64,000 bases of DNA from Alteromonas gilva (GTDB taxonomy: Bacteria; Pseudomonadota; Gammaproteobacteria; Enterobacterales; Alteromonadaceae), in the NCBI RefSeq assembly GCF_028595265.1, contig NZ_JAQQXP010000001.1:2170001-2234000 (forward strand), written 5' to 3'. Under the pieces are notes generated by a model. The model saw only the letters and a program-made list of their open reading frames with translations. It had not been told where the DNA came from and ran no database searches. The first letter of the stretch is position 1, and the number at the start of each line of letters is the position of its first letter. Shown piece after piece: positions 8,998 to 17,653 of this stretch. A program made the translations under genes and the position numbers.

Positions 8998-10413
8998 TTA
9001 TGATGTATCGAGTCTATGGACAGGCTCCGGGTGCTTTGACGGCTTTGTTATTGGCTGACCAGCTTGCGCCAGGTAATCTATAGCGACTTCACTGCTCACG
9101 GCAGCTGTTTTTGCTAACTTTTCATCCGGATCAGTTTCTCTACTACTGCTAGTTGCGTTACTGTGGACTGGTTCATGTTCATTTTTTAACTGCTGCTCAT
9201 TGGTATTATCGGTTTTATTTGCTTTGTTAGCGAAAACCTGTTGTTCCACTGCCGTTGAATCGAGTGAACTATCAGCAGAGACCTCCGTGTTTACGTTAGT
9301 TATTGGTGGTGGAGTAGTAGTCCTTATCGACGTCAGTTGCTCACTAACATCTACATGCTGTACTTGCTCTGGTTGGGCAGATGTTTTCGTTTCGTTAGCG
9401 ATAGAAGTGTAGTGAGTACCGGCATTAACGTTTAAGGTTAATCCTAAAATAGCCACGCAGCTCAGCGCAATTGTGTGCTCAACAGACTTTGATAATCGTC
9501 TCGGTTGGCCAAATAAACGCTTCACTCTTGCCAGTAATAAATACTGATTTTTATTCGCCGCCACAGCGGTTTGACTATTATGGCTAATATCGGCGAAGCG
9601 GCTCAATGTATGGGCAAATGTCAGCGGGCTGCCACAGACTTTTACTGCGATATCGTCACAGCAATGCTCACGTTCAATGTCAATTTTCTTACTTATAGCG
9701 AGTACAAACGGGTTAAAGAAAAAAAGTACTTTGATGGCACACTGAACAATATTCATCAAATAATCATTACGCTTAATATGAGCCAGTTCATGCAGCACTA
9801 TGGCTTCGACCTGCTCGTGAGGCAACTGCGATAACATACCGAGTGGCAATAATATTACCGGCTTTACATGACCGATAACGCAAGGAACCAGCACTTTGGT
9901 CGACTGAAAAAAACGAATGTTTTTGTGTATTGCTAGTTGAGCAGCCAACGCTTCAAATCTTTTCTGCGAATTATTGGGAACTGTGCTAATAGCACGGGAC
10001 TTTAATTGATGTGTTAAGACTAAGTCTGCTATATAACGCAGTGCCTGTAGCGCAAAGCCACAAATCCACGCCGCTACAATGTAAATTAACCAAGGATTGA
10101 CGGTTTGATAGATCCATTGCCACCAGGAACGGGGGCTATCGGCCACCAAAACACTTTGTAGCTGGCTAAATAAAGCCTTTGCTTGAGCAATATCCTGATA
10201 ACTGTAGGTGTATGTTTTAGCGCTTATTAAAAAGCAGCAGCCCAATGCAATAACGGCTAGCCAGTACCTTGTTAAAGCACTCGCTCGCTTATTAATAAAT
10301 AAAGTAAATATAAGCAATAACAGAACTATTAAACTCTGCCAAAAGGAATGCACTATGGTCCATCCGAGGGCATATACAAACTGGCTATCAAGTAATGTAA
10401 TAAATCTATCCAT
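8998..10413 (-). CDS. M56-family (BlaR1/MecR1-like) membrane zinc peptidase
   Basis: 471 residues to the first stop. The N-terminal half has several hydrophobic segments (about 20-40, 50-65, 105-130). The zinc site HELAH at 208-212 is followed by EREHCCDD, both hallmarks of peptidase family M56. A further membrane segment (about 320-335) leads into a Thr/Ser/Asn/Glu-rich linker with no penicillin-binding sensor domain, so this is not a classical beta-lactam receptor. Such proteins sense an envelope signal and trigger cleavage of the partner BlaI repressor. The gene overlaps the blaI-like gene by 8 bp. The reading frame continues past its stop (see 8329-8997), so the sensor part may have been lost. 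Confidence 0.9.
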   Translation of the reverse strand: MDRFITLLDSQFVYALGWTIVHSFWQSLIVLLLLIFTLFINKRASALTRYWLAVIALGCCFLISAKTYTYSYQDIAQAKALFSQLQSVLVADSPRSWWQWIYQTVNPWLIYIVAAWICGFALQALRYIADLVLTHQLKSRAISTVPNNSQKRFEALAAQLAIHKNIRFFQSTKVLVPCVIGHVKPVILLPLGMLSQLPHEQVEAIVLHELAHIKRNDYLMNIVQCAIKVLFFFNPFVLAISKKIDIEREHCCDDIAVKVCGSPLTFAHTLSRFADISHNSQTAVAANKNQYLLLARVKRLFGQPRRLSKSVEHTIALSCVAILGLTLNVNAGTHYTSIANETKTSAQPEQVQHVDVSEQLTSIRTTTPPPITNVNTEVSADSSLDSTAVEQQVFANKANKTDNTNEQQLKNEHEPVHSNATSSSRETDPDEKLAKTAAVSSEVAIDYLAQAGQPITKPSKHPEPVHRLDTS

Positions 10414-10783
10414 GATCTTTATTCTCCATTTCTTTTATGAATGCCTTTACTTCGTCAATCTCGGCTTGCGTGACATCATGCTTACCTAATAACTGCATCA
10501 TGAGGCGACTGGCAGACCCACCGAAGGTGCTTTTTACAAACTTATCCAGCAAATTACCTTTCGCTTCAGACTCTTGAATCAACGGAAAGTAAATATGGCT
10601 TTTACCTTCTTTACGTCGATCCAGCAGGCCTTTTTCGACCATTATCTGCATTGTTTTAAGGGTTGTCGTATAACCGACTGCGCGCTGTAAATTAAGTTGC
10701 GTATTGACAGTTTGCGTAGTGGCTTCTTTGGTTTTCCAAAGCACGTTTAATATTTCGAGCTCTGCTGGGGTCGGTGTAACCAT
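10406..10783 (-). CDS. BlaI/MecI-family transcriptional repressor
   Basis: 125 residues. The N-terminal winged helix (TPAELEILNVLWKTKEATTQ) is the BlaI/MecI signature, and the rest is the C-terminal dimerisation region. ATG start with AAGGAT about 7 nt upstream. It overlaps the M56 gene, its presumed protease partner. A 10-bp inverted repeat just upstream fits an autoregulatory operator. No beta-lactamase or penicillin-binding-protein gene lies nearby, so the regulated process is unknown. Confidence 0.93.
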   Translation of the reverse strand: MVTPTPAELEILNVLWKTKEATTQTVNTQLNLQRAVGYTTTLKTMQIMVEKGLLDRRKEGKSHIYFPLIQESEAKGNLLDKFVKSTFGGSASRLMMQLLGKHDVTQAEIDEVKAFIKEMENKDHG

Positions 10784-10793
10784 GTTTTATCCT

Positions 10794-10817
10794 TAAATAC
10801 GAATAGCTTCGTATTTA
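10794..10817. promoter_or_regulatory. BlaI-type operator
   Basis: Perfect inverted repeat with 10-bp arms TAAATACGAA / TTCGTATTTA and a 4-nt spacer, ending 11 bp before the repressor ATG and overlapping the edge of its Shine-Dalgarno. It contains the TAC...GTA core typical of BlaI/MecI operators. A further half-site-like gtacgaa follows at about 10822. Binding here would shut off the operon and possibly a plus-strand promoter on the other side. Confidence 0.65.
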
Positions 10818-11082
10818 CTATGTACGAAACCCATCGTAGTTGCAAATCCAAATCGCGATTTTTATTTACAAGCGAAGAAGAAGGGGAGTAGCGAAATGGA
10901 GAAAAATCTAAACTTACCCGACTTAGGGGTTTGTAAAATAAGCCTTTAGGCTAGAGAGCTACAATGAAATAGTGCCGTCGCCGTTTTTGGTTGACTATTT
11001 ACAGTAATCTTTACAAGCTTAAAGCGTCTTCAAAAATATTCCCGCATCGTGCGGTTTATCCGCTTAAGCGCTCATCATTGGG
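10818..11082. other. AT-rich spacer upstream of the BlaI operator, possible 17-residue peptide
   Basis: No established gene. A plus-strand micro-ORF at 10896-10949 (MEKNLNLPDLGVCKISL) has a strong AGGGGAG 7 nt before its ATG, which is better than many genes here. Nothing else supports it as coding. It diverges from the BlaI-like gene. Confidence 0.25.
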
Positions 11083-11481
11083 TTATGAATCAATACTGCT
11101 AGTAGCAAACTTTTTTCTATTAACAATGAGCAGTACCAAACCTATGATGCCTGTCACGGTGCCGATAGGGAACAATAGTAGCAATATTGTCGAATAGAAT
11201 ATTAGTACCCAAAACAGCCAACCAGTGCGATATTTTAAAAACACAACGGAAACGACAAATAGGATTATTGCCACTAATGATAAGAGGCTGCCCTGTATGA
11301 TGTTTATCGTTGCTGCTCTTAATTCGTCCTGTGGAATTTTGGGCTCATTGGGGCCAAACAGCGTTATTTCCTGAAATGAAGAGGCCATCAAAAGATACGT
11401 TTCAACGACTCCCCAGAGGGGGGCCCAAAATAGAAGTAATCCTAAAATTGCGAGGTATCTCCCTGTAGTTTGTTTTTTCAC
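11083..11481 (-). CDS. Hypothetical inner-membrane protein
   Basis: 132 residues. GTG start with AAGGAAG about 6 nt upstream. Three or four hydrophobic helices (about 9-31, 61-84, 89-105, 107-122) and a short periplasmic or cytoplasmic loop between the first two. I do not recognise the family. It stands alone between the BlaI-type spacer and another unknown gene on the same strand. Confidence 0.6.
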   Translation of the reverse strand: MKKQTTGRYLAILGLLLFWAPLWGVVETYLLMASSFQEITLFGPNEPKIPQDELRAATINIIQGSLLSLVAIILFVVSVVFLKYRTGWLFWVLIFYSTILLLLFPIGTVTGIIGLVLLIVNRKKFATSSIDS

Positions 11482-11595
11482 GTTGCTTCCTTGTGCGTGT
11501 TGTGTGCCGTTGCATGAGCCAGTTTGATTAAGAACGGCTGATAATAAAAGGGCGATTAGTTAAAAGAAAAGAGACACGGCCAGCATTGGCCAGCA

Positions 11596-12393
11596 TTACT
11601 CAAATACAAGTTGCGAATAAAAATATTCCTGCTCTTTATCAAAGTAGGTTACCCGTTTTCCTTTTTGCATATTTAAGCTATCACCGGCTTGAAAAAGTCT
11701 CCTTACCATTGACATATATATTGTTGTCCAGGGGCCTTCTTCAAACGCTTTGCCGACAATCTCACAGGTTAACTGTTTACAAGTAAGACTCAATATTTCA
11801 ATACGATTACTCAGTTCATGGAGTTGAATCATATCACTTAAACGCTGCTCCATTTGCATATGCCACTGATCATTTCTATCCGGGTTGAGATTTTCTTTTA
11901 TTTCATCGAGAAACGCGTTGTCTTCAGTAGCCTTACTAAAGAAACCCTCGGCAAAATGCTCAGGCACTCTATCGTTAAATAATTCTTTTAAAGCCTGCTT
12001 ATGTCGCGTTTGCCATTGTTTTAATTCGCGAATGGCTTCATCAGACATTGCGGCAGTGGTGCCTGTATTGTCAGTTTTACCTGTGGTGGCTGTTTCCTGG
12101 CTGTCTGAATACTGTGGCGAAGTGGAGGGCGACGGCGCATTACCACCTGACTCAATTGGTTGAGTATCGCCCATGCTATTTTGCACTTCTTTGCTGGCGA
12201 TAGCTGTTGGCAACTGGGCCTGCTTGGTTGTTAACGTCTCAGGTGATTGCTTTGCAATCGGGCTTTCAATCTGATGAGGGGGATGCTCTAAGGGGGATTC
12301 TTGCGTTTGATTTTGGTTAAGTAACGAGTGAGAAAGATAACCTGCAGCGAACGCAACAATAAGAGCCGACAACAATACAACGAGCTTTTGCAT
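11596..12393 (-). CDS. Hypothetical membrane-anchored periplasmic protein
   Basis: 265 residues. ATG with AAGGAA about 6 nt upstream. A single N-terminal hydrophobic segment (residues about 4-25) acts as anchor or uncleaved signal. A low-complexity Gln/Pro/Ser/Thr linker follows to about residue 115. A folded, helical C-terminal domain (about 120-265) contains CKQLTC, a CX4C pair that could form a disulfide in the periplasm. Family not recognised. Confidence 0.65.
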   Translation of the reverse strand: MQKLVVLLSALIVAFAAGYLSHSLLNQNQTQESPLEHPPHQIESPIAKQSPETLTTKQAQLPTAIASKEVQNSMGDTQPIESGGNAPSPSTSPQYSDSQETATTGKTDNTGTTAAMSDEAIRELKQWQTRHKQALKELFNDRVPEHFAEGFFSKATEDNAFLDEIKENLNPDRNDQWHMQMEQRLSDMIQLHELSNRIEILSLTCKQLTCEIVGKAFEEGPWTTIYMSMVRRLFQAGDSLNMQKGKRVTYFDKEQEYFYSQLVFE

Positions 12394-12577
12394 AATAATT
12401 CCTTTTAATAATCGCTAAGCCTAAACCCTGGCTAAATTTTTTAAATACTAATTTAAAAAAGCCGTGTTTGTTGTTTATTGAACGATTAAGCTTTTTCTAT
12501 AAGTTAGGTAAAATATCAGCAACATTCAACATTTCTCTTGGTTTGAATCACGATAGGCAAGGACCTGTTAGCTTTTA

Positions 12578-13225
12578 TTATTTCAGTGCGTCGTAGAGTT
12601 TATTTGCCAGATTCAAGGTGTTTGATGTTACGCCGTCGCGGCTGATGTGGAGTGTTTTTTCAGTAAACACGGTGTCGCGGGTTGTTTGTAAATAATCAAC
12701 AATGGCCTCGTCGCTGACGTCTTGTTTTTTTAACGCGTTGGCATTTTCCCGGGCCTGGTTGAGTTCTACCGTGCTGCTAAGCTGCGCCAGTGTTTCGAGC
12801 TGCTTACTTAAACGCTCGTCCCGGTTTAGGTAATTTTGCAGTTTTGTAATGCCTGCTTGCTCTGATCCGGTTAAATCATCGACTGTCCAGCTACCGTCAT
12901 TATTGGTGATGTTGACTGGCAAGTTGACGCCGTGTTGGGAGGCAAGTTCCTGCAGTTCTTCGGCCACGCGATGTTCGTAAAAATCACGCATATTTTTAAG
13001 TTTGTTTAACGACAAATTAGAATCACCGGCAGCGATGTCGGCTGAAATGGTACTAATTTGATTGTCGTCCAGACGCCCCGTCAGTTGGTTTAATTCGGCT
13101 TGCAGCTTAGTGCTACCGGTACCATCAGACAGTTTTTTAAACGCTTTATCTGCCGCGGTGGGATCGTTGAGGTAGTCGATTAACGTGGGTCTTGAGTTTA
13201 TTTGCACAATCGTAGCACTGGTCAT
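12578..13225 (-). CDS. Hypothetical soluble, mostly helical protein
   Basis: 215 residues with no signal peptide or membrane segment. Rich in Asn, Leu, Thr and charged residues with predicted alpha-helical repeats. There is no clear Shine-Dalgarno before the ATG. No recognised family and no obvious functional partner; the upstream gene on the same strand is also unknown. Confidence 0.55.
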   Translation of the reverse strand: MTSATIVQINSRPTLIDYLNDPTAADKAFKKLSDGTGSTKLQAELNQLTGRLDDNQISTISADIAAGDSNLSLNKLKNMRDFYEHRVAEELQELASQHGVNLPVNITNNDGSWTVDDLTGSEQAGITKLQNYLNRDERLSKQLETLAQLSSTVELNQARENANALKKQDVSDEAIVDYLQTTRDTVFTEKTLHISRDGVTSNTLNLANKLYDALK

Positions 13226-13370
13226 AGTGGTTGTCAGTTACGCTTTGGATTGCATGTTTCAGACCAGATTTAACCAGCCGATGATTAAATGACGTGGCGG
13301 GCATAGTGTGTGTTTATTTAGCCTGCTATCTGCCAGGCTGCGGGGGAGATAAAATGAATATCAGGGCAGG

Positions 13371-13400
13371 GCGCACACCGTTATAACATACGGTGTGCGT
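13371..13400. repeat. Strong stem-loop between two unknown genes
   Basis: Perfect 10-bp arms CGCACACCGT / ACGGTGTGCG around an 8-nt loop, 22 bp downstream of the 13422-14183 gene. Neither strand has a T-tract, so it is not a typical intrinsic terminator. It may stabilise the mRNA 3' end. Confidence 0.5.
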
Positions 13401-13421
13401 GGGGCTATTACGGCTAAATTG

Positions 13422-14183
13422 CTACCATTTTTTCTTGGGCGCAAACAATTCGTCCAGCTCGTCGCGCTCTTCTTCGCGGCGTTTGGCTCTGTCCTGCGCG
13501 TTGGCATTTTTAAGGTTTTCCTGGATTTCCTGCAATTGCTGTTTAACCCAATCCCTGCGGGTCTGAATAAACTCGTCAGACTGTGATTGATTCTCCAGCG
13601 CAGTAATCGCTTTTTCAAAGTACTGTCGTGCCGAGCCTAACATCCCGGACTGCTGAGCCGCTCTGCCGCGACGAATGAGGGTTTCAACATTCACTTTTAA
13701 CTGCAGTTTTTCGAGTTGTTTGTCTTGCTCAAGGTAGGTGCTGCCATCGACTTTGCCTTTGCTTCGTTCGGTACGCAGCATCACTCGCAGTTTTTTTACT
13801 GCCTGAATGTATTGAATAATCATTTTGTCGGTTTCAGGCAGCGCGAACTGGTTGTTGTTATCAGGCTCCATATCAATCGATTTTATTCTTGAGCTGATAT
13901 CTTCTAAATGTTGTTTGGTGTCCGGTGACGACGAAGAAAGTTCATTAATGACCTGCAAAGCGCGGTGAATTCGCTGCAACAGAATTTTTACCAGCCCCTG
14001 AGAAATAGGCATTTGCGCTGTTGCCATCAACACATTCTCGGTTTCATCGATGATGGTGCGCTGTTTGGCAACTTCTGTGCGTCGCTCTGCGTCCATTTTT
14101 GCTTTGTATTGTTGATAGGCGTTAACGACGATCGCTACAATGAGCAATACTACTATCAGTACAATTATTATTATAAATGTCAT
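13422..14183 (-). CDS. Hypothetical membrane-anchored coiled-coil protein
   Basis: 253 residues. ATG with AGGAAA about 7 nt upstream. N-terminal membrane anchor (residues about 2-22, almost all Ile/Val/Leu), then a long charged helical region consistent with coiled coil, and a basic C-terminus (RAKRREEERDELDEL, FAPKKKW). The layout recalls small DUF-type envelope proteins that bundle with other membrane factors, but I cannot name a family. It is followed on the same strand by an unknown gene and preceded by the orphan kinase, 57 bp away. Confidence 0.65.
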   Translation of the reverse strand: MTFIIIIVLIVVLLIVAIVVNAYQQYKAKMDAERRTEVAKQRTIIDETENVLMATAQMPISQGLVKILLQRIHRALQVINELSSSSPDTKQHLEDISSRIKSIDMEPDNNNQFALPETDKMIIQYIQAVKKLRVMLRTERSKGKVDGSTYLEQDKQLEKLQLKVNVETLIRRGRAAQQSGMLGSARQYFEKAITALENQSQSDEFIQTRRDWVKQQLQEIQENLKNANAQDRAKRREEERDELDELFAPKKKW

Positions 14184-14240
14184 TCAGCGTTTCCTGTTAT
14201 TACATCGATATGAACAGCGTTTTATGTGTATCGGCCAGTG

Positions 14241-15002
14241 TTAAGGGATTTTGACCTCAAAAACACCACCGCCCATAGCTCCCCCGTTAGACAAAGTAAT
14301 AGAGCCCTGACGAACCTGATCATCAGCACTTCTTACATGTGCGCGAGCAATTAAATGTGCAAAATACAATCCCAGACCAGTACGTCCTTGTGATACGTTA
14401 AAGTCTGTGGGCTTTGCATCGTTGGCTACGAGCATATGGTCGGGATAACCATCGCCATCATCTTCTATTTTAATTACCAAAAAGTCGTTTTGCTGACTCA
14501 CACTGATAATTATATCTGATGTACCATATCGCAGTGCATTGATCAAAACATCATTAATTAACAAATACATGAGATCGGCATCTAAATACCACGCCAGCTC
14601 ATCCGTGCAGCGATTATCGATGCTGATGTTTTTTTGTGATGCATACAGTTGATTTGATAGCACAATGTCTTCAATCAGTTCGTTAACGTAGCACTGATCA
14701 ATCATTACCGGCAAGCTTTCACGATTGGCCCGGTACAATGACAATATCTGCACTAACCCGGTATTCATTCGGTTCGCTTCGTAATGCAAATCGACGATTT
14801 GGCGTCGGGTGTCACTTAGTTCGGGTGGCAAGGTAGAAACAATTTGCTCAACTGACTGCACTAATAAATTCAGTGAGTTTTTCATGTCGTGCACAGCCGC
14901 AGCTAAAATAGTCGAAAAATCAATCTGTTCGTTGATGGGTGTACTAATACGACCGGGTGACTCTGTTGAATCTGGATGTTGCACGCCATTTTTGTCGGGC
15001 AT
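14241..15002 (-). CDS. Orphan soluble sensor histidine kinase
   Basis: 253 residues from the ATG at 15002, which has GGAAG 8 nt upstream (a TTG at 15017 is the alternative). HisKA-like H-box (AAVHDMKNSLNLL) near residue 40 and a C-terminal HATPase domain with the N-box region, DDGDGYPD (G1) and GRTGLGLYFAHLIARAH (G2). There is no membrane segment or input domain before the H-box, and no response regulator gene is adjacent. It probably feeds a partner encoded elsewhere. Lies divergent from cysB. Confidence 0.87.
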   Translation of the reverse strand: MPDKNGVQHPDSTESPGRISTPINEQIDFSTILAAAVHDMKNSLNLLVQSVEQIVSTLPPELSDTRRQIVDLHYEANRMNTGLVQILSLYRANRESLPVMIDQCYVNELIEDIVLSNQLYASQKNISIDNRCTDELAWYLDADLMYLLINDVLINALRYGTSDIIISVSQQNDFLVIKIEDDGDGYPDHMLVANDAKPTDFNVSQGRTGLGLYFAHLIARAHVRSADDQVRQGSITLSNGGAMGGGVFEVKIP

Positions 15003-15177
15003 TTGTATTACTTCCAATTGTTCTCAGACTTGCTTATGCTAGTATCCAACATAATAGCAACTTTTTCCTCTACTTTTGCGTAAGCATCCGATTTGGCCGG
15101 CCATTTAAATGTATTTTTACTGGCTGAGATGATTGACTTGTGCGCTGACGGTGGTCAGGTTACCGCGTGGATATACA

Positions 15178-16152
15178 ATGAAATTACAACAATTAAGATA
15201 TATTGTCGAAGTACAAAACAATAACCTTAACGTGTCGGCCACCGCTGAAAGTTTATTTACTTCGCAACCCGGTATCAGTAAGCAGGTCAGAATGCTCGAA
15301 GATGAGTTAGGCGTGCAGATATTTGGTCGCAGTGGTAAACACCTTACCCATGTTACACCGGCAGGCAATGAGGTGATCAACATTGCCCGGGAAATTCTTG
15401 CCAAGGTAGAAAGTATTAAAGCCGTTGCCCGCGAGCATAATTTGCCTGATCAGGGCAAATTAAACATTGCCACCACTCATACGCAGGCGCGCTATGCATT
15501 ACCCGATGTCATTAAGGGCTTTATGAATAAGTACCCCAAGGTGTCGCTGCATATGCATCAGGGCACACCTTCGCAGATCAGTGATTTAGCCGCCAAAGGC
15601 GAGGCTGATTTTGCCATCGCGACAGAGTCGTTGCATTTATACAATGATCTGGTGATGCTACCTTGCTATCACTGGAATCGCAGTGTCATCGTTAACAAGG
15701 ACCATCCGCTCGCTAAGAAAACCTCAATCACTATCGAAGACGTCGCTCAATACCCGCTGGTGACTTATGTGTTTGGTTTTACGGGGCGTTCTGAACTTGA
15801 TCATGCATTTGAGAAAGCCGGCCTCACGCCTACGATTGTGTTTACCGCAACCGACGCCGATGTCATCAAAACCTATGTAAGGCTTGGTGTCGGCATTGGT
15901 GTGATTGCCTCAATGGCAGTGAGTGAAGAATTAGACGCCGATTTAGTAAAAATTGATGCCAGCCATATGTTTGATTACAGCACCACTAAAATCGGCTTTC
16001 GAAAAGGCTCTTTTTTACGCAGTTATATGTTTGATTTTATTGAGCGTTTTGCACCGCATTTAACTAAAGATAAAGTAGAAAAGGCAATGATGTGCAAAAA
16101 TAACGATGAAGTGGAAAAAATGTTTAAAGGCCATACGCTACCGGTGAAGTAG
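15178..16152 (+). CDS. cysB: CysB, LysR-family regulator of sulfur assimilation
   Basis: 324 residues from the ATG at 15178, exactly the usual CysB length; an in-frame extension upstream is not needed. Starts MKLQQLRYIVEVQNNNLNVS and carries the CysB-type helix-turn-helix (TAESLFTSQPGISKQV). The effector domain keeps the TTHTQARYALP segment that in enteric CysB contributes to the N-acetylserine/sulfate pocket. Known role: activates cysteine biosynthesis genes in response to N-acetylserine. Stands alone, convergent with sdaA. Confidence 0.94.
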   Translation: MKLQQLRYIVEVQNNNLNVSATAESLFTSQPGISKQVRMLEDELGVQIFGRSGKHLTHVTPAGNEVINIAREILAKVESIKAVAREHNLPDQGKLNIATTHTQARYALPDVIKGFMNKYPKVSLHMHQGTPSQISDLAAKGEADFAIATESLHLYNDLVMLPCYHWNRSVIVNKDHPLAKKTSITIEDVAQYPLVTYVFGFTGRSELDHAFEKAGLTPTIVFTATDADVIKTYVRLGVGIGVIASMAVSEELDADLVKIDASHMFDYSTTKIGFRKGSFLRSYMFDFIERFAPHLTKDKVEKAMMCKNNDEVEKMFKGHTLPVK

Positions 16153-16174
16153 CGCAGGGCTGTTCAGTTAAACA

Positions 16175-17545
16175 TTAGCACTCGATAATATTTACCGCGA
16201 GACCGCCTCTGGCGGTTTCTTTGTATTTGGTCTTCATATCTGCGCCGGTGTCGCGCATGGTTTTAATCACCTTATCGAGTGACACTTTGTGTTCACCGGT
16301 ACCGCGTAATGCCAGGCGCGATGCGTTAATAGCTTTTATCGCGCCCATGGCGTTGCGCTCTATACAGGGCACCTGCACCAGGCCACCGACGGGATCGCAG
16401 GTGAGCCCCAGGTTGTGTTCCATCCCAATTTCGGCGGCGTTCTCGACTGCCGCAATATTACCGCCTAATACTTCGGTTAATGCCCCGGCTGCCATAGAGC
16501 AGGCCACGCCAACTTCGCCCTGACAGCCCACTTCGGCGCCAGAGATGGAGGCATTTTCTTTATATAGAATGCCAATGGCACCGGCGGTTAACAAAAAGCG
16601 ACTGGCAATGTCTTTGTCGACCGGACGGACAAACTTATCGACATACTTAAGTACCGCCGGAATAATGCCTGCAGCGCCGTTGGTCGGAGCTGTGACAACC
16701 CGGCCGCCGGCGGCGTTTTCTTCGTTTACCGCTAAGGCAAACATGTTAACCCAATCCAGAGGCTGCATGGGATCGCCGCTGTATTCGGTCATTAAACGAT
16801 GGTAAAGCGATGGAGCCCGGCGCATCACTTTTAAGCCGCCAGGTAATATGCCTTCGCTCTCGATGCCGCGTTCGATGCTGGCATCCATGGTCATCCATAA
16901 ATGTTGTAAGCGGGTTTTAATATCCACACCCGGGTGCAATGCCTGTTCATTTTTGAGCATTAAAGCGCTAATGCTCAGGCCTTGCTCCTTGCATAACGCC
17001 AATAATTGCTGCGCGGTAGTAAAGCTGAAAGGCACGGTGTTGGTGATTTCTTTTGCTTGTTGTTTGGCCAGATCCCATTGATCATCGCGCACAATAAAGC
17101 CGCCGCCAATGGAATAATAAGTCTGTGACAATAACAAGGCATCCTGATTGTAGGCATGCAGGGTCATGGCATTGGCGTGACGTGGCATGGTTTTACGGCG
17201 GTGAAACACAATCGCCTTGGTGCGCGGAAACGCGATGACCTGTTCGCCACCTAAATTCAGCTTTTCGCTGGCGTCGATGTCGGCCAGCCAGCGCTCAATG
17301 GCATCCACATCGATGGTTTCCGGGCGCTCACCGAGTAAACCGAGTATCACCGCTTTGCCACTGCCATGGCCTTTACCGGTTTGACCTAAAGAGCCAAAAA
17401 GCTCTGTCGTTACATGGGTAACCTTGTTTATCAGCTGCTGGGAACGTAACTCGCTGACAAACTCTGCGGCCGCATTCATGGGACCTACAGTATGAGAGCT
17501 CGACGGGCCAATCCCGATGCTGAACATATCAAATACGCTAATCAT
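16175..17545 (-). CDS. sdaA: L-serine dehydratase, single-chain iron-sulfur type
   Basis: 456 residues, the length of E. coli SdaA (454). Deaminates L-serine to pyruvate and ammonia using a [4Fe-4S] cluster. N-terminal beta domain with GIGPSSSHTVGPM; C-terminal alpha domain with conserved cysteines in SGAEVGCQGEVGVACSMAAG and GLTCDPVGGLVQVPCIERNA, which include the cluster ligands. The order pabB-nudL-sdaA matches E. coli. The gene is 108 bp after nudL and may have its own promoter. Confidence 0.96.
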   Translation of the reverse strand: MISVFDMFSIGIGPSSSHTVGPMNAAAEFVSELRSQQLINKVTHVTTELFGSLGQTGKGHGSGKAVILGLLGERPETIDVDAIERWLADIDASEKLNLGGEQVIAFPRTKAIVFHRRKTMPRHANAMTLHAYNQDALLLSQTYYSIGGGFIVRDDQWDLAKQQAKEITNTVPFSFTTAQQLLALCKEQGLSISALMLKNEQALHPGVDIKTRLQHLWMTMDASIERGIESEGILPGGLKVMRRAPSLYHRLMTEYSGDPMQPLDWVNMFALAVNEENAAGGRVVTAPTNGAAGIIPAVLKYVDKFVRPVDKDIASRFLLTAGAIGILYKENASISGAEVGCQGEVGVACSMAAGALTEVLGGNIAAVENAAEIGMEHNLGLTCDPVGGLVQVPCIERNAMGAIKAINASRLALRGTGEHKVSLDKVIKTMRDTGADMKTKYKETARGGLAVNIIEC

Positions 17546-17653
17546 TCGATGCTATAACCTTATCTTTTTATTTATATTGCCTGCTGGCAAGGGGTAGAGC
17601 AAACCAGATAAGCTAATGGTAGCATGAGATTAATTAATGATTTTTTTTGCCGC

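Noticed and set aside
8998..10783. Beta-lactam resistance locus
   Set aside because: BlaI and an M56 peptidase suggest it, but the M56 protein lacks a penicillin-binding sensor domain and no beta-lactamase or PBP gene is adjacent.
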